Shown in pieces: positions 52,482-61,470 of a DNA stretch of 64,000 nt (the first letter of the stretch is position 1; every line of letters starts with the position of its first letter). The DNA comes from CAZBMD01 sp964493325. Its GTDB lineage: Bacteria; Babelota; Babeliae; Babelales; RVW-14. The translations under genes and the position numbers were made by a program. Location of the stretch: positions 1 through 64,000 of the forward strand of contig CAZBMD010000007.1 of assembly GCA_964493325.1 (NCBI GenBank), given 5' to 3'. Below the pieces are notes generated by a model. The model was not told the DNA's origin. It searched no databases and saw only the letters and a list, made by a program, of their open reading frames with translations.

Positions 52482-53276
52482 TCAATCGAACAACCCAAAG
52501 CCCGTGTCTCCTTCTTCTTCAGAAGAATAATCCGTAGAACCAATATTTGACTGTTGCTTGGGATTGTCTAATTTTTGAGCTATCTCATTTAATTCATTTT
52601 CCCAATCATGTAAGGACTTCAGCCAATCTTGATCATCGGGCCTGAATAAACTTTGACAATATTTCTCCCTAGACCATTCCAAGCGTTTCTTTTCCAGCAC
52701 AAGTCTCTCAATTTCAATGGATTCTTGATCAATACCATTTTGCCTTACACTATCTATTTGCATATCTATTAAAGCAAGGTCCTTATCTGTCTTACGTGCT
52801 TCAATATTAAGAACTAACTGCAAATCCAAATTCTGGCGATCAATCTCTAACTCAATGAGTTTAACATCTTGAGAGTTGCTATCTTCGGACAATAATCTCT
52901 CCCGTTCACTCTCAAGCTCTTTAATTCTTTTTTGTGCTCGGCTGATGCGAGGTCCTTGATCTCCATCAAAATTGATCAAGCTATTATTAGTCTTATCTAA
53001 TTCTCCTGCTAACTTATTTACCTTGCCATCACAATAAAAAGCAACCACAGCTGCTCCTACTGCAAAAGAAACAATCGCTGCACCTCCAGCAATAATCCAA
53101 AAATTACGGTTATCTCTCTTTTTTTGTGCAGCAAGTTTGCCCTCTTTGTCTATACCAACATGCTCATTAACAATTTTGTCTGAAATTTTTTCAAACTCAT
53201 CCTGAGTCATCGCGTGAGTAGACATAGCAAAAGCCAATAGCATGACAAGAAGGCCCAATATATTTTTTTTAATCAT
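52482..53276 (-). CDS. Exported membrane/coiled-coil protein, paralog of the next gene
   Basis: The protein has 264 residues from ATG 53276 (AGGA upstream), beginning with the signal peptide MIKKNILGLLVMLLAFAMST. A second hydrophobic helix (WIIAGGAAIVSFAVGAAVVAF) is followed by a long charged coiled coil. It is a paralog of the product of 53284-54147 (same order: signal, short loop, KRxxWxIxGGxA membrane helix, coiled coil). The open frame continues upstream through MKTFS repeats, but these are the antisense-frame reading of the upstream gene's tandem repeat and are not kept. Function unknown. Confidence 0.6.
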   Translation of the reverse strand: MIKKNILGLLVMLLAFAMSTHAMTQDEFEKISDKIVNEHVGIDKEGKLAAQKKRDNRNFWIIAGGAAIVSFAVGAAVVAFYCDGKVNKLAGELDKTNNSLINFDGDQGPRISRAQKRIKELESERERLLSEDSNSQDVKLIELEIDRQNLDLQLVLNIEARKTDKDLALIDMQIDSVRQNGIDQESIEIERLVLEKKRLEWSREKYCQSLFRPDDQDWLKSLHDWENELNEIAQKLDNPKQQSNIGSTDYSSEEEGDTGFGLFD

Positions 53277-53283
53277 TATAATC

Positions 53284-54147
53284 CTAGTAAAAGTCTTCAT
53301 CGAGAAAGTCTTCATCGAGAAAGTCTTCATCGAGAAAGTCTTCATGGAAGTCAGTTACAAAAACCTTATTACTTTCTAGCTCAGTACGCTGCTTTTCAAG
53401 ATCATTTTCTTCTTCTAGGATATAATCTAGCTTGTAAAAAGATTGATCCGGAAAAACTTTTAATTCAAACTTTTTAAGCTCTAACTCTAGTTTTCGCTTA
53501 TCAATCTCCAACAATCTACTCTTCTTATATTCTTCACCCTGCAGAATGTATTCACTCTTGTTCAATTGATGCAATTGAATATCCAACTCATTGATCTGCT
53601 TATTAATTTTGTAGCGTTCAATATCAACCAAAAGCTGACGATCTATGTTATTGATTACTCGATCGTGACGACAGCTATTTTTTCGGATGTGATACACTTG
53701 AGAATCATTCTCTTCTTCAATTTTATCACAATTATCTGCAAGTCTTTCTGACTCCTCTATTGCCTTACTCACACGCTCTTCAAAAGCTTTAGGTTCTTTA
53801 TCCGCAGCATCTTTGGCCGCATCCAAATCTTTCGATAACTTATTCAATTTTATGTAGTAATAAAGACCGGCAGCAGCTCCGCCAGCTGCAAGAGAAGCAA
53901 CAGCTACACCGCCAACAATGAGCCACAACCTACGCTTGTCAGCTGCGTCTTTTTTAGCTTTAAGCTCACTTAATTCGCTCAAGCTCAATTTTACACGGCC
54001 ATGTAGCCGCGAAAAATTATCGCCATGTTCAACAGCGGTACGCAATACCTCAGAAAAATTTTCGACCTCATCTGGAGCCAGAGCCTGAACATAAAGCTGC
54101 GCTGCAAAAATAAGTGCAAGCCCCGCAGACATAATTTTTTTAAACAT
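53284..54147 (-). CDS. Exported membrane/coiled-coil protein ending in DEDFL repeats
   Basis: The protein has 287 residues from ATG 54147, which has AAGG 8 bases upstream; the frame runs further upstream but this start opens the signal peptide MFKKIMSAGLALIFAAQLY. A membrane helix (LWLIVGGVAVASLAAGGAAAG) follows, then a long charged coiled coil with several Cys. The C terminus is four near-perfect DEDFL repeats encoded by the 15-bp tandem repeat at 53290-53345. It is a paralog of its downstream neighbour, 7 bases away. Confidence 0.65.
   Translation of the reverse strand: MFKKIMSAGLALIFAAQLYVQALAPDEVENFSEVLRTAVEHGDNFSRLHGRVKLSLSELSELKAKKDAADKRRLWLIVGGVAVASLAAGGAAAGLYYYIKLNKLSKDLDAAKDAADKEPKAFEERVSKAIEESERLADNCDKIEEENDSQVYHIRKNSCRHDRVINNIDRQLLVDIERYKINKQINELDIQLHQLNKSEYILQGEEYKKSRLLEIDKRKLELELKKFELKVFPDQSFYKLDYILEEENDLEKQRTELESNKVFVTDFHEDFLDEDFLDEDFLDEDFY
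53290..53345 (-). repeat. 15-bp tandem repeat, about 3.7 units
   Basis: Perfect units of AAAGTCTTCATCGAG (53290-53304, 53305-53319, 53320-53334) plus a partial unit, inside the 3' end of the 53284-54147 gene. The unit length is a multiple of 3, so copy-number change would add or remove DEDFL units without a frameshift. Confidence 0.95.
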
Positions 54148-54175
54148 ACAAAAGCCTTGAAATTTAAAAATTGAA

Positions 54176-54210
54176 AAACCCTTTAGAATAAAGGCCATTC
54201 TAAAGGGTTT
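54176..54210 (-). terminator. Intrinsic terminator for the 54244-55344 gene
   Basis: A 14-base arm (54176-54189) pairs with 54197-54210 around a 7-base loop. On the minus strand it is followed by a T-rich tail, and it sits 34 bases after the stop of the 54244-55344 gene. Confidence 0.8.
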
Positions 54211-54243
54211 CTTTAAAAAATCAATGACGGTCTTGTTGACTAT

Positions 54244-55344
54244 TTATTCGTAGCAAATTTGCCTAAGCTCTTCAAGATATTTACGCTGGTCATTTGCATT
54301 AAAGCCAATCTTGTGCCCAAAAGTTTTAACCTTATCTGGATCTATAAACGTATTATAGCGAACAAAAATTCTTGCCTGAATCTGTTGTACAAATTCTCGG
54401 TCCTTTTTCATTTTTGTATGCAAATTACCAAAGCCATCAAGAGTCTTCATGTCATTCAAAATTGCAAGCGTTGACTTACCAAAAAAAGACTTGAATCTTA
54501 TGCCGAGGGGTTTAGTAAGTTTTACAAGTTGATCTATTTCATCTTGATGAATAGCAATATGAAAAATTTGTGCACTAGTTTGCGAAAACGCCCGGTAATA
54601 CAACTGTAGTAGATCGTCTTTTTTCTCTTGAAGATTATAACGCTTGAGTAGTTCATCAAATTTATCATCACAATGTTGAATACATGAAGTCCATGCATCA
54701 CCGGTAAAATTCAACCCATTAATGAACTTAGGCAAAGCGCTTTCTGCAGAGTCAGCGCTTCCTAGCAAGAATAAACTTGCACTGATGCCTAAATCTCTTT
54801 GATTAATTCCAGGGTTATTTTGTGTTGAGGTAAAAAAATCGATAATCATTCTATCATTCACCTGTAAATCTTCGATACAATCAAACGGCAAACTTGCTGA
54901 TGGATTAAACATAAAAAAATTTGTTTCTTCGCCAAATTTTTTTACGCACTTTTGCTCCTCGCACACCCTAACAATATCAGCAAAAAAGTTCCAATAAGCA
55001 GAAGGGCGGGTATGATAAAAAGAAAGAAATCCTTTGCTTGATAATTCTTGCGCTTTGATAAGCATAGCGTCAACAATGTCAACAATTTCATCGGTCAGGT
55101 GAGTAGATAATCTATGACAGATAGTCTCAAGATCGGATTGGACCACATCATGAACTGTACCGGAAGTTATTACGTTATCGTTCTGACGCTCGAGAAACTT
55201 GATAAAATTGATACTCACGTCAGTATGATCGTTAGCATACAAGCTGTGCAAACAAGGTTCATGAGGCATGGCGCTGATTGCAACGCTAAAAAACATTATC
55301 ACGGCAAGGGGCATTGAAAATAAAAATTTTGGATTCATAATCAT
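54244..55344 (-). CDS. Secreted protein of unknown function
   Basis: The 366-residue protein has a signal peptide (KFLFSMPLAVIMFFSVAISA). The mature part is mostly helical, with acidic N-terminal segments (VIVDIVDAMLIK) and several Cys. No known domain recognised. It forms a probable single-gene unit ended by the hairpin at 54176-54210. Confidence 0.55.
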   Translation of the reverse strand: MIMNPKFLFSMPLAVIMFFSVAISAMPHEPCLHSLYANDHTDVSINFIKFLERQNDNVITSGTVHDVVQSDLETICHRLSTHLTDEIVDIVDAMLIKAQELSSKGFLSFYHTRPSAYWNFFADIVRVCEEQKCVKKFGEETNFFMFNPSASLPFDCIEDLQVNDRMIIDFFTSTQNNPGINQRDLGISASLFLLGSADSAESALPKFINGLNFTGDAWTSCIQHCDDKFDELLKRYNLQEKKDDLLQLYYRAFSQTSAQIFHIAIHQDEIDQLVKLTKPLGIRFKSFFGKSTLAILNDMKTLDGFGNLHTKMKKDREFVQQIQARIFVRYNTFIDPDKVKTFGHKIGFNANDQRKYLEELRQICYE

Positions 55345-55441
55345 GATGCTTTCAAAAATTCAACATTGAGACATATCTTAAAATAACGCCCTATCTTACA
55401 GCATTATTCATGTTTTTCAACTATCCCTCTTATGCCATTAT

Positions 55442-56380
55442 CTACAAAGCTCGAGTCTGTGACTGATGCGCATAAAAAGATGAGACAGCATTACTCAAGA
55501 ACTGACCCAGCGATGAGGATAAAAAGCCACGATTAGACTCTTCGTCATCACCTTGCATAAATAAATTTACCAAACTTTTTTTACGCTTTGCTTGAACAAG
55601 TTTCATCTTACCTTCTATCTTGGCAAGCTCTTTGATAGCAGCAAGCGCATCACTCCAAGATCCCAAGTCATCAACTAAATTGAGCACAAGCGCCTGGTTG
55701 CCAGTCATTGTTTTTCCGTTTGCCCAAACAGTATGCAAAGCTGGATCAAGCGACCGACTCTGCGCAACATCATTCACAAATTGCTGATACGTGTCATCAG
55801 AAAGTTCTTGGAGATAGTGCAGTTCTTTTTCTGTAAGATCAGAAACAGGACTCCCTGCCGTCTTATATTCACCAGATTGGACATACCTAAACTTAACGCT
55901 CCATGAATCTAATAATCCTTTATAATTTGGAAGCTCGCAAAAAACCCCAACGGAGCCAACTGCTGCAGATGGAGTTGCTATAATTTTATCAGCTGCACAG
56001 GCAATATAATAAGCGGCGGAAGCTGCCATATTTTCGACAAACACCACAACCGGTTTTTCTTTGGCAAATTTTTGTAATTCTTGAAAAATTGTCTGCGCTG
56101 ATCCGGGATATCCTCCTGGTGATTCAATTCTGATCAAGAGTCCTTTGATAGCATGATCCTTGGCAAAGCGACGAATATTTTTTACGTAAAATGTTGAATC
56201 GCTGATCATGCCATTAATCGTTAACTGACCAATATGCTCCTTGTGAACCAGTGAGTCACTTATTCCGGTAATCAGGTTGCTAATAAAGCTAGGAGCAAAT
56301 TGTAGAATAAGTAAAATCCAAAATACATTTTTGAGATATTTAAAAAATAGATCTGATTTTGTAGGTCTTGATGGCTCCAT
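55442..56380 (-). CDS. sppA: Signal peptide peptidase SppA (S49 protease)
   Basis: The protein has 312 residues from ATG 56380 (AAGGA upstream). One N-terminal membrane helix (about 17-33) is followed by a single S49 domain, so it is the short SppA form. The catalytic dyad is Ser121 (NMAASAAYYIAC) and Lys173 (GEYKTAGSP); IRIESPGG forms the oxyanion region. It cleaves signal peptides left in the membrane, a fitting job in an organism with so many exported proteins. Rubredoxin lies 26 bases upstream on the same strand. Confidence 0.93.
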   Translation of the reverse strand: MEPSRPTKSDLFFKYLKNVFWILLILQFAPSFISNLITGISDSLVHKEHIGQLTINGMISDSTFYVKNIRRFAKDHAIKGLLIRIESPGGYPGSAQTIFQELQKFAKEKPVVVFVENMAASAAYYIACAADKIIATPSAAVGSVGVFCELPNYKGLLDSWSVKFRYVQSGEYKTAGSPVSDLTEKELHYLQELSDDTYQQFVNDVAQSRSLDPALHTVWANGKTMTGNQALVLNLVDDLGSWSDALAAIKELAKIEGKMKLVQAKRKKSLVNLFMQGDDEESNRGFLSSSLGQFLSNAVSSFYAHQSQTRAL

Positions 56381-56406
56381 AAAATCCTTCTTTATTCTTG
56401 TACTCG

Positions 56407-56592
56407 TTATTCAAAAATATCTGGTGTTCGATCAGATTCAACTTCTTGAAAAAGATCCATTGCCACACCACACACAGGACATACCCAATCGTCTGGCAGC
56501 TCCTGAAACGGAAGCGGACGCCCTTCGATTGAAGTCTCCGCCGTTTCATCATCATACAAATATCCACAAACAGTACACATGTAGGCGTCCAT
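56407..56592 (-). CDS. Rubredoxin
   Basis: The 61-residue rubredoxin has the iron site C6-x-x-C9-G and C38-P-x-C41-G, with the family GYLYDDE and LPDDWVCPVCG segments. AAGGAG lies 6 bases before ATG 56592. It is a small electron carrier, often used in oxygen or peroxide defence. Probable operon with sppA downstream. Confidence 0.96.
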   Translation of the reverse strand: MDAYMCTVCGYLYDDETAETSIEGRPLPFQELPDDWVCPVCGVAMDLFQEVESDRTPDIFE

Positions 56593-56689
56593 ATCAAACT
56601 CCTTTGCATAAAAATTATACTACATACCTAGATTGGGACGTATCAGAAGGAGTTTATCGAATGATCTATACTTTGAAAACAAAAAGAAA

Positions 56690-56717
56690 AAAGCTCCCTG
56701 GCTTTCCAAGGAGCTTT
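56690..56717 (-). terminator. Intrinsic terminator after the 56748-57161 gene
   Basis: AAAGCTCCCTGG (56690-56701) pairs, with one mismatch, with CCAAGGAGCTTT (56706-56717). On the minus strand it is followed by TTTTTTCTTTTTG. It separates the 56748 gene from rubredoxin. Confidence 0.8.
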
Positions 56718-56747
56718 ACAATAAATCTTTTTAAAGGCTATCCCCAA

Positions 56748-57161
56748 TTAAGCAACAAATGTGCCTGATGGAATTCGAACCTGTTTTTTGTTCATGCGCG
56801 TAGATTTTTCTGATCGCTTGGTAACAACGGTCACCTGATCCTTGTTGTGAGGATTGAAGACTACCTTAATAACCATATCGGCATCACCGTTCATTTGTCC
56901 AAGTTTTTTATACAAGGGACTTGTACGGTATGATGTGTAATGTATTTTGGACTCTTCAGAAAGAAATGTGCTGTTTGAGACCCGACAGGTGTAAGAAACA
57001 AGGTGAACATCTCTTAAATTGATTTCTTTGATATGAGTAAGAGCTTTTTCAACAGCCATGTCCTCGACACTCTTGGTAGGCTTGGTGCCTGCAAAAACGC
57101 CACCACATAAAACTGCTGTAACAACAACGAGCGCTAACCGACGATACATAGTACCTTTCAT
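56748..57161 (-). CDS. Small secreted protein of unknown function
   Basis: The protein has 137 residues from ATG 57161 (GGAGG 5 bases upstream). A signal peptide (YRRLALVVVTAVLCGGVFAG) precedes a small basic, beta-rich domain (MVIKVVFNPHNKDQVTVVTKR) with one Cys. I do not recognise the family. Its strong RBS and private terminator point to a single-gene, well-expressed unit. The 57162-57404 gap shows no gene. Confidence 0.6.
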   Translation of the reverse strand: MKGTMYRRLALVVVTAVLCGGVFAGTKPTKSVEDMAVEKALTHIKEINLRDVHLVSYTCRVSNSTFLSEESKIHYTSYRTSPLYKKLGQMNGDADMVIKVVFNPHNKDQVTVVTKRSEKSTRMNKKQVRIPSGTFVA

Positions 57162-57404
57162 TCATTCCTCCGAAAATTCGTATAAACGCCATGTAGCTTG
57201 AAACATCTCAAAGAGAACTATCAACACGTCCAGGATATCTGAACAACCATCTATTTGTTAATTATTTTAATTTTCTCTTTGAATTTAAAGCTACGAGCTG
57301 TTTTTTGAAAACATCTAGAACATCTTGGTGCGTAACACATTGTTAAGCGTCTGTATTTACCTATTTTTGATATAAAATAAGCTTATCTCAAGAAAATACC
57401 GCTG

Positions 57405-58280
57405 TCAAACGTAGGCCACCGCAATGCGGGATACACCCTGCAGATCGCTTATAAGATCGGCTTTGGCAAACCCAGCATTGAGCATTACATTAATGATTTT
57501 ATCCTTTTGAGCAGGCCCAATTTCACACACAAGCGCCGGCAAAGCAACGTTTCTTGTCTCGCTCAGGCGGGCTCGAGCCTGCGTAACAAGCTGCTCATAA
57601 ATTGCTAGACCATCATTTCCCGTTACAAGCGCTCGCTTATCTTCCCACTCAGAAACGCTTGCATCAATTTCTCGATACTCTTGCTCCGTTAGATACGGCG
57701 GGTTGCTTACTATAAGATCAAATTTTATCTTGGGATCAATGTTATCAAAAAGATCCGATACAAAAACCTCGTAATTAGCAACACCTGAGGCCGCCTTATT
57801 TCGGCAAGCAAGATCCACCGCCTGATCGCTAATATCAAGACCAATCACACGACTGCTAGAAAGGTGTTTTGCAAGCGCAAGGCCAATACATCCAGACCCT
57901 GAACACACGTCCGCAATTGAAATATCTTCGGCATGCTCTTTTTTAATCAGATCAATAAGCCAACACGTCCATTCTTCGGTTTCGGGACGAGGAATGAGGA
58001 TTGGCGGTTCAACCAAAATTTCAAGATCACAAAAAGGCACAGACCCCAAGATATACTGGAGAGGCTTTTTTTTATCCACGCGATCTGATACAAGTTTTTC
58101 GAGCAAAAATTTTTGTTGTGCGCTGAGCACAATTCCTCGGAGCAAAAGCTGCGCGTGCGATAGGCCGGTCACTTTTTCTAGTAACCACAGCGCCTCTTGC
58201 CGAGCAGCACGCAAATCAAGCGTCACTCCTAGCAGCTTGCTCACCAGTTGATTGGTTATCTCGGTTAATGTTTGTAACAT
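57405..58280 (-). CDS. prmC: Peptide chain release factor N5-glutamine methyltransferase PrmC
   Basis: The protein has 291 residues from ATG 58280, with AAGGAAA 5 bases upstream; the frame extends to 58322 but this start fits the family. The N-terminal helical domain is followed by a SAM-binding core with IADVCSGSGCIGLALAKHL and the catalytic SNPPYLTEQEY. It methylates the GGQ glutamine of release factors. Its start lies inside the end of the 58216-58893 gene (65-base overlap), implying coupled expression. Confidence 0.95.
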   Translation of the reverse strand: MLQTLTEITNQLVSKLLGVTLDLRAARQEALWLLEKVTGLSHAQLLLRGIVLSAQQKFLLEKLVSDRVDKKKPLQYILGSVPFCDLEILVEPPILIPRPETEEWTCWLIDLIKKEHAEDISIADVCSGSGCIGLALAKHLSSSRVIGLDISDQAVDLACRNKAASGVANYEVFVSDLFDNIDPKIKFDLIVSNPPYLTEQEYREIDASVSEWEDKRALVTGNDGLAIYEQLVTQARARLSETRNVALPALVCEIGPAQKDKIINVMLNAGFAKADLISDLQGVSRIAVAYV

Positions 58281-58893
58281 GGTTTCCTTTGTATTGCTGA
58301 CCACAAACCATATCATTGACAAAACGCATCAAGAATTCAAGAATCTCCTGATAGACATCCAAAACCCCTTGATCAAGAGACTGTATGGGCATACCCGCAT
58401 CACGTGCATTCTTGAGGCATTCTTGAGCTTGTATTATTTTTTCTTGCTCTTTAAGCGCATCATGCATAAAAAGAATAAATGGTAATGAACTGTAACTGTA
58501 AACATCAGAAATTGTCTGCACAAAAACTTCTTGCCCTTGATCGCCCACATCTTGAAGTGTTAACGTCAACTCATCTTGCTTGCACCAAAAACAATCTTTC
58601 TTGATTTGAGAAAGCCGTTTTTCAAGCTCAGCCTGTTGTGCGGGATTTTTGATGCCTTTGACCAACGACACGCCATTTTCTTGAACAATATGTAAAACAT
58701 TACTATTTTTTATATCGTTTTTTCCAGCTTGTTCCAACTGTTCAAGTATCGACTTTACCGGTTGAACCGTATCTTTGAGCGCTTTATCAACTTCTCCACG
58801 CAACCGTTTTAATGATATAAAACTTCCTGCATGGATGTTACTACCCAACAAAAAAGCAATACCATACACGATAATAAACTTTGCCTGTGCCAT
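58216..58893 (-). CDS. Secreted protein of unknown function overlapping prmC
   Basis: The protein has 225 residues from ATG 58893 (AAGGGAG upstream). A signal peptide (AKFIIVYGIAFLLGSNIHAG) is followed by a helical, Gln/Lys/Glu-rich domain with a single conserved-looking CFWCKQDE pair. The 3' end overlaps the prmC start by 65 bases. No family recognised. Confidence 0.55.
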   Translation of the reverse strand: MAQAKFIIVYGIAFLLGSNIHAGSFISLKRLRGEVDKALKDTVQPVKSILEQLEQAGKNDIKNSNVLHIVQENGVSLVKGIKNPAQQAELEKRLSQIKKDCFWCKQDELTLTLQDVGDQGQEVFVQTISDVYSYSSLPFILFMHDALKEQEKIIQAQECLKNARDAGMPIQSLDQGVLDVYQEILEFLMRFVNDMVCGQQYKGNHVTNINRDNQSTGEQAARSDA

Positions 58894-58996
58894 GCCTCTC
58901 TCCCTTCTTGAAAAAAACTGTCCTATTTTTTATATCAAGATAGCGATTTTTTACCACAAGAACATTTTTATTATAGAGTTACATCCGACCACAGGA

Positions 58997-59073
58997 TGTC
59001 ATCTCTGACTTGATCAGGGATCCAGAATAATAAAAAATCCATCTTGGATACCGGCTCAAAGGCCTGGATGACA
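58997..59073. repeat. Dispersed palindromic repeat, copy 2
   Basis: This 77-base element has TGTCAT at 58997-59002 and ATGACA at 59068-59073, the same boundaries as the 42634-42712 copy. The right hairpin ACCGGCTCAAAGGCCTGG is a decayed form of the intact GC-rich hairpin in copy 1. It lies in the 248-base gap before ftsY, which otherwise holds no gene. Confidence 0.78.
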
Positions 59074-59141
59074 TCGCGTAGTAGTAAATATTTTTTCTTG
59101 CCGGAGTTATGTACTTTTGATAAATAATCAGAAAAATAAAA

Positions 59142-60038
59142 TTACTCATTCAACAGTTCAGATGCATACGAGCGCGCATCAAATGGCTTAAAATCATCTA
59201 TATTTTCACCAAACGTAACATACAAAATAGGCAAACGTAATTGGTCAGTGATGGCAAAAACCACACCCCCTTTTCCCGTCCCGTCAAACTTGGTGAGCAC
59301 AAGGCCACTCAACTGTGTTGCTTCAAAAAATATTTGCGCTTGCGCCAGCGAGTTTTGTCCTAGCATGGTATCAATGGTCAACCAGGTGTGAATTATTTCT
59401 TGAGGCAGCTGCTTTGCAATGATACGATGTATTTTTTCAAGTTCTTTCATCAAATTAACTTTGGTCTGCAGACGACCAGCCGTATCAATAATAATATGAT
59501 CAAATGCATCATCACGAAATTTTTGGCATGCGTCAAAAATCACCGATGACGGATCCTGATTTTCTTTTCCCACAAAAACTTCAACACCAATGCGCTGGCC
59601 CCACTCAATAAGTTGATGCGTTGCTGCAGCCCTAAACGTATCGCCAGCAACAACCAAAACGCGCTTGCCCTGCTGCTTGAGTTTGTTTGCAAGCTTTGCC
59701 ACAAACGTTGTTTTGCCGCTGCCGTTGATGCCAACCATCAACAACACAGCGGGCGTCAATTCTATCTGCGCCTGGTCCACATTGAGCAACCGGTATAAAT
59801 AGTCTTCAAGCGCCTGCTTGGCTTCAAGTAACGTTGTCACTTTTTGATGGGCAATCTGGCTGGTAAGATTATCGATAATTTTTTGGGTTGTCTTTGTCCC
59901 TGTGTCTGCAACAATCAAAAGATTGGTAAGCTCTTTGATAAACGTTTCATCAAGCGATGAACCCAAAAAGAGAGCTGCCACTTTGGTGGTAAAACTATCA
60001 TAAACTTTTTTAATCTTATCTTTGATAAACCCGAACAT
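59142..60038 (-). CDS. ftsY: Signal recognition particle receptor FtsY
   Basis: The protein has 298 residues from ATG 60038 (AGGAGG 4 bases upstream). The NG-domain form of FtsY: N domain (1-90) and G domain with P-loop VGINGSGKTTFVAKLA, IIIDTAGRLQTKVNLM and the LTKFDGTGKGG specificity region. There is no long acidic A domain, so membrane contact relies on the N-terminal helix. It docks SRP-ribosome complexes to SecYEG. Confidence 0.96.
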   Translation of the reverse strand: MFGFIKDKIKKVYDSFTTKVAALFLGSSLDETFIKELTNLLIVADTGTKTTQKIIDNLTSQIAHQKVTTLLEAKQALEDYLYRLLNVDQAQIELTPAVLLMVGINGSGKTTFVAKLANKLKQQGKRVLVVAGDTFRAAATHQLIEWGQRIGVEVFVGKENQDPSSVIFDACQKFRDDAFDHIIIDTAGRLQTKVNLMKELEKIHRIIAKQLPQEIIHTWLTIDTMLGQNSLAQAQIFFEATQLSGLVLTKFDGTGKGGVVFAITDQLRLPILYVTFGENIDDFKPFDARSYASELLNE

Positions 60039-60200
60039 AAACCTCCTGCTATCATGAAAAAAGAAAACTCATTGCTAAAGTATAACGTATCATAAAAGTC
60101 TATTGATGTTTTTGCAAAAGTGTTCTACATTTCGTTGATTATTTGAAATCTAATTCATAAAAATAGAACGCCTATAAACATATTTAATAAAGGCAAATGT

Positions 60201-60695
60201 ATGCAAAAAATAGTATTGCTCATCCTATGCCTGCAGCTTACCATAACTCAGATGTACGCATCCACAGATAACATCCCAGCTCTCATCACCTTTAAAAAGC
60301 AAGCGCTTTTATTAAAAGAACTTAAAACTAAGCTTCAAAATTATAATGAAGCTGGGCCCGCACGCAAAAAAAAAGCAACTACTCAACAAAAAATAATTGC
60401 TCTTTCGGCTCTTGCCGGAGGGAGCATGCTCATAATCTATTTGGGATATCGTGGAATCAAGATGATAACAGCAAGTGCTCCTGATCAAGACAATAATCCC
60501 CAACCACCCGTGTACAATAACATGCCAGTGATGTTGGGAGCTGCTGCCCTTGATGTCGTTATTGATGCCGGCACCATAAACAAAGAAACCGGCGAAGGTT
60601 TTTTGACAGAGGAGACAGCTCAAAAAACATCTCACTTAGTGAATAGAGTTGCAGCTTTTATTGATAAGATAGCAACAGATATTAACGAAGAATAA
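60201..60695 (+). CDS. Exported membrane protein of unknown function
   Basis: The 164-residue protein has a signal peptide (IVLLILCLQLTITQMYAS), a Lys-rich helical part, then a hydrophobic helix (IALSALAGGSMLIIYLGYRG) and a short Asp/Gly-rich tail. The layout (signal, short helix, membrane helix, tail) repeats in the 52482-54147 pair, but sequence similarity is slight. Divergent from ftsY. Function unknown. Confidence 0.5.
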   Translation: MQKIVLLILCLQLTITQMYASTDNIPALITFKKQALLLKELKTKLQNYNEAGPARKKKATTQQKIIALSALAGGSMLIIYLGYRGIKMITASAPDQDNNPQPPVYNNMPVMLGAAALDVVIDAGTINKETGEGFLTEETAQKTSHLVNRVAAFIDKIATDINEE

Positions 60696-60729
60696 TGAGT
60701 GAAGTAAAAGATCACCCTCTGTAAAAAAT

Positions 60730-61299
60730 CTAATCTCGAGAGAACGTACCGGTCACAATCCCTTTTGCCAAAACATGCCCTATCATTGCAGTTTCAAGCG
60801 CACTTTTTGTAGCACCGGCAGGCAGCTCAAGCACAGCATCAAGCGCATACACCATAAACTCATAATGATGACGCAAGTCACCACGCGGAGGGCACGCCCC
60901 ACCGTAGCCAATTTTGTCAAAGCTGTTGGTCCCTTGGCGAATGCCATTACTTAACTCTTTATCGAGCGGCAGGCCTTGCGCAAGCTCTGTCATGGTTGCT
61001 GGAATATTAAATATCACCCAGTGAACCCAGTTGCCCTTGGGAGCATCAGGATCATTGCACATCAACGCAAAGCTTTGCGTCCCCTTAGGAGCTGCGCTCC
61101 ACGCAAGATGTGGCGAAATATTTTTACCACTGCACGTAAACAAATCTGGCAGCCTTTTGCCATCAACAAAATCATTACTCCACACATTCATAGTAAATTC
61201 TTTTTGGCGATGCTGCTTGCCATGCAACGAAAACACATGAACAGCTGCAAAAACAGTACACAACATCAAACCCCAAGATAACAAATTTTTGTTGATCAT
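60730..61299 (-). CDS. Exported PEBP/YbhB-YbcL family protein
   Basis: The protein has 189 residues from ATG 61299 (AAGGGGAG upstream). A signal peptide (WGLMLCTVFAAVHVFSLHG) precedes a phosphatidylethanolamine-binding protein fold with LFTCSGKNISPHLAW, CNDPDAPKGNWVHWVIFNIP and GGACPPRGDLRHHYEFMVYAL. Bacterial members are periplasmic, with unknown or lipid-binding roles. Length and motifs are normal for the family. Confidence 0.9.
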   Translation of the reverse strand: MINKNLLSWGLMLCTVFAAVHVFSLHGKQHRQKEFTMNVWSNDFVDGKRLPDLFTCSGKNISPHLAWSAAPKGTQSFALMCNDPDAPKGNWVHWVIFNIPATMTELAQGLPLDKELSNGIRQGTNSFDKIGYGGACPPRGDLRHHYEFMVYALDAVLELPAGATKSALETAMIGHVLAKGIVTGTFSRD

Positions 61300-61470
61300 A
61301 AATCGCCTCTCCCCTTTAAAATAATATATGCATTCCTTCTATCATTTTATTGGATCAGCCTTTTCATTTGCAAATGAATAAATTATTGAAGGCGAGTGCT
61401 CGGCTCAGCTATAACTCTACAAATCATCTGGGAACCACCCAACCAATAATTTTATTCAGAAAGGTCATCA

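Noticed and set aside
53277..53345. N-terminal MKTFS repeats as part of the 52482-53276 protein
   Set aside because: They are the other-frame reading of the 15-bp repeat in the neighbouring gene; ATG 53276 with AGGA gives a normal signal peptide.
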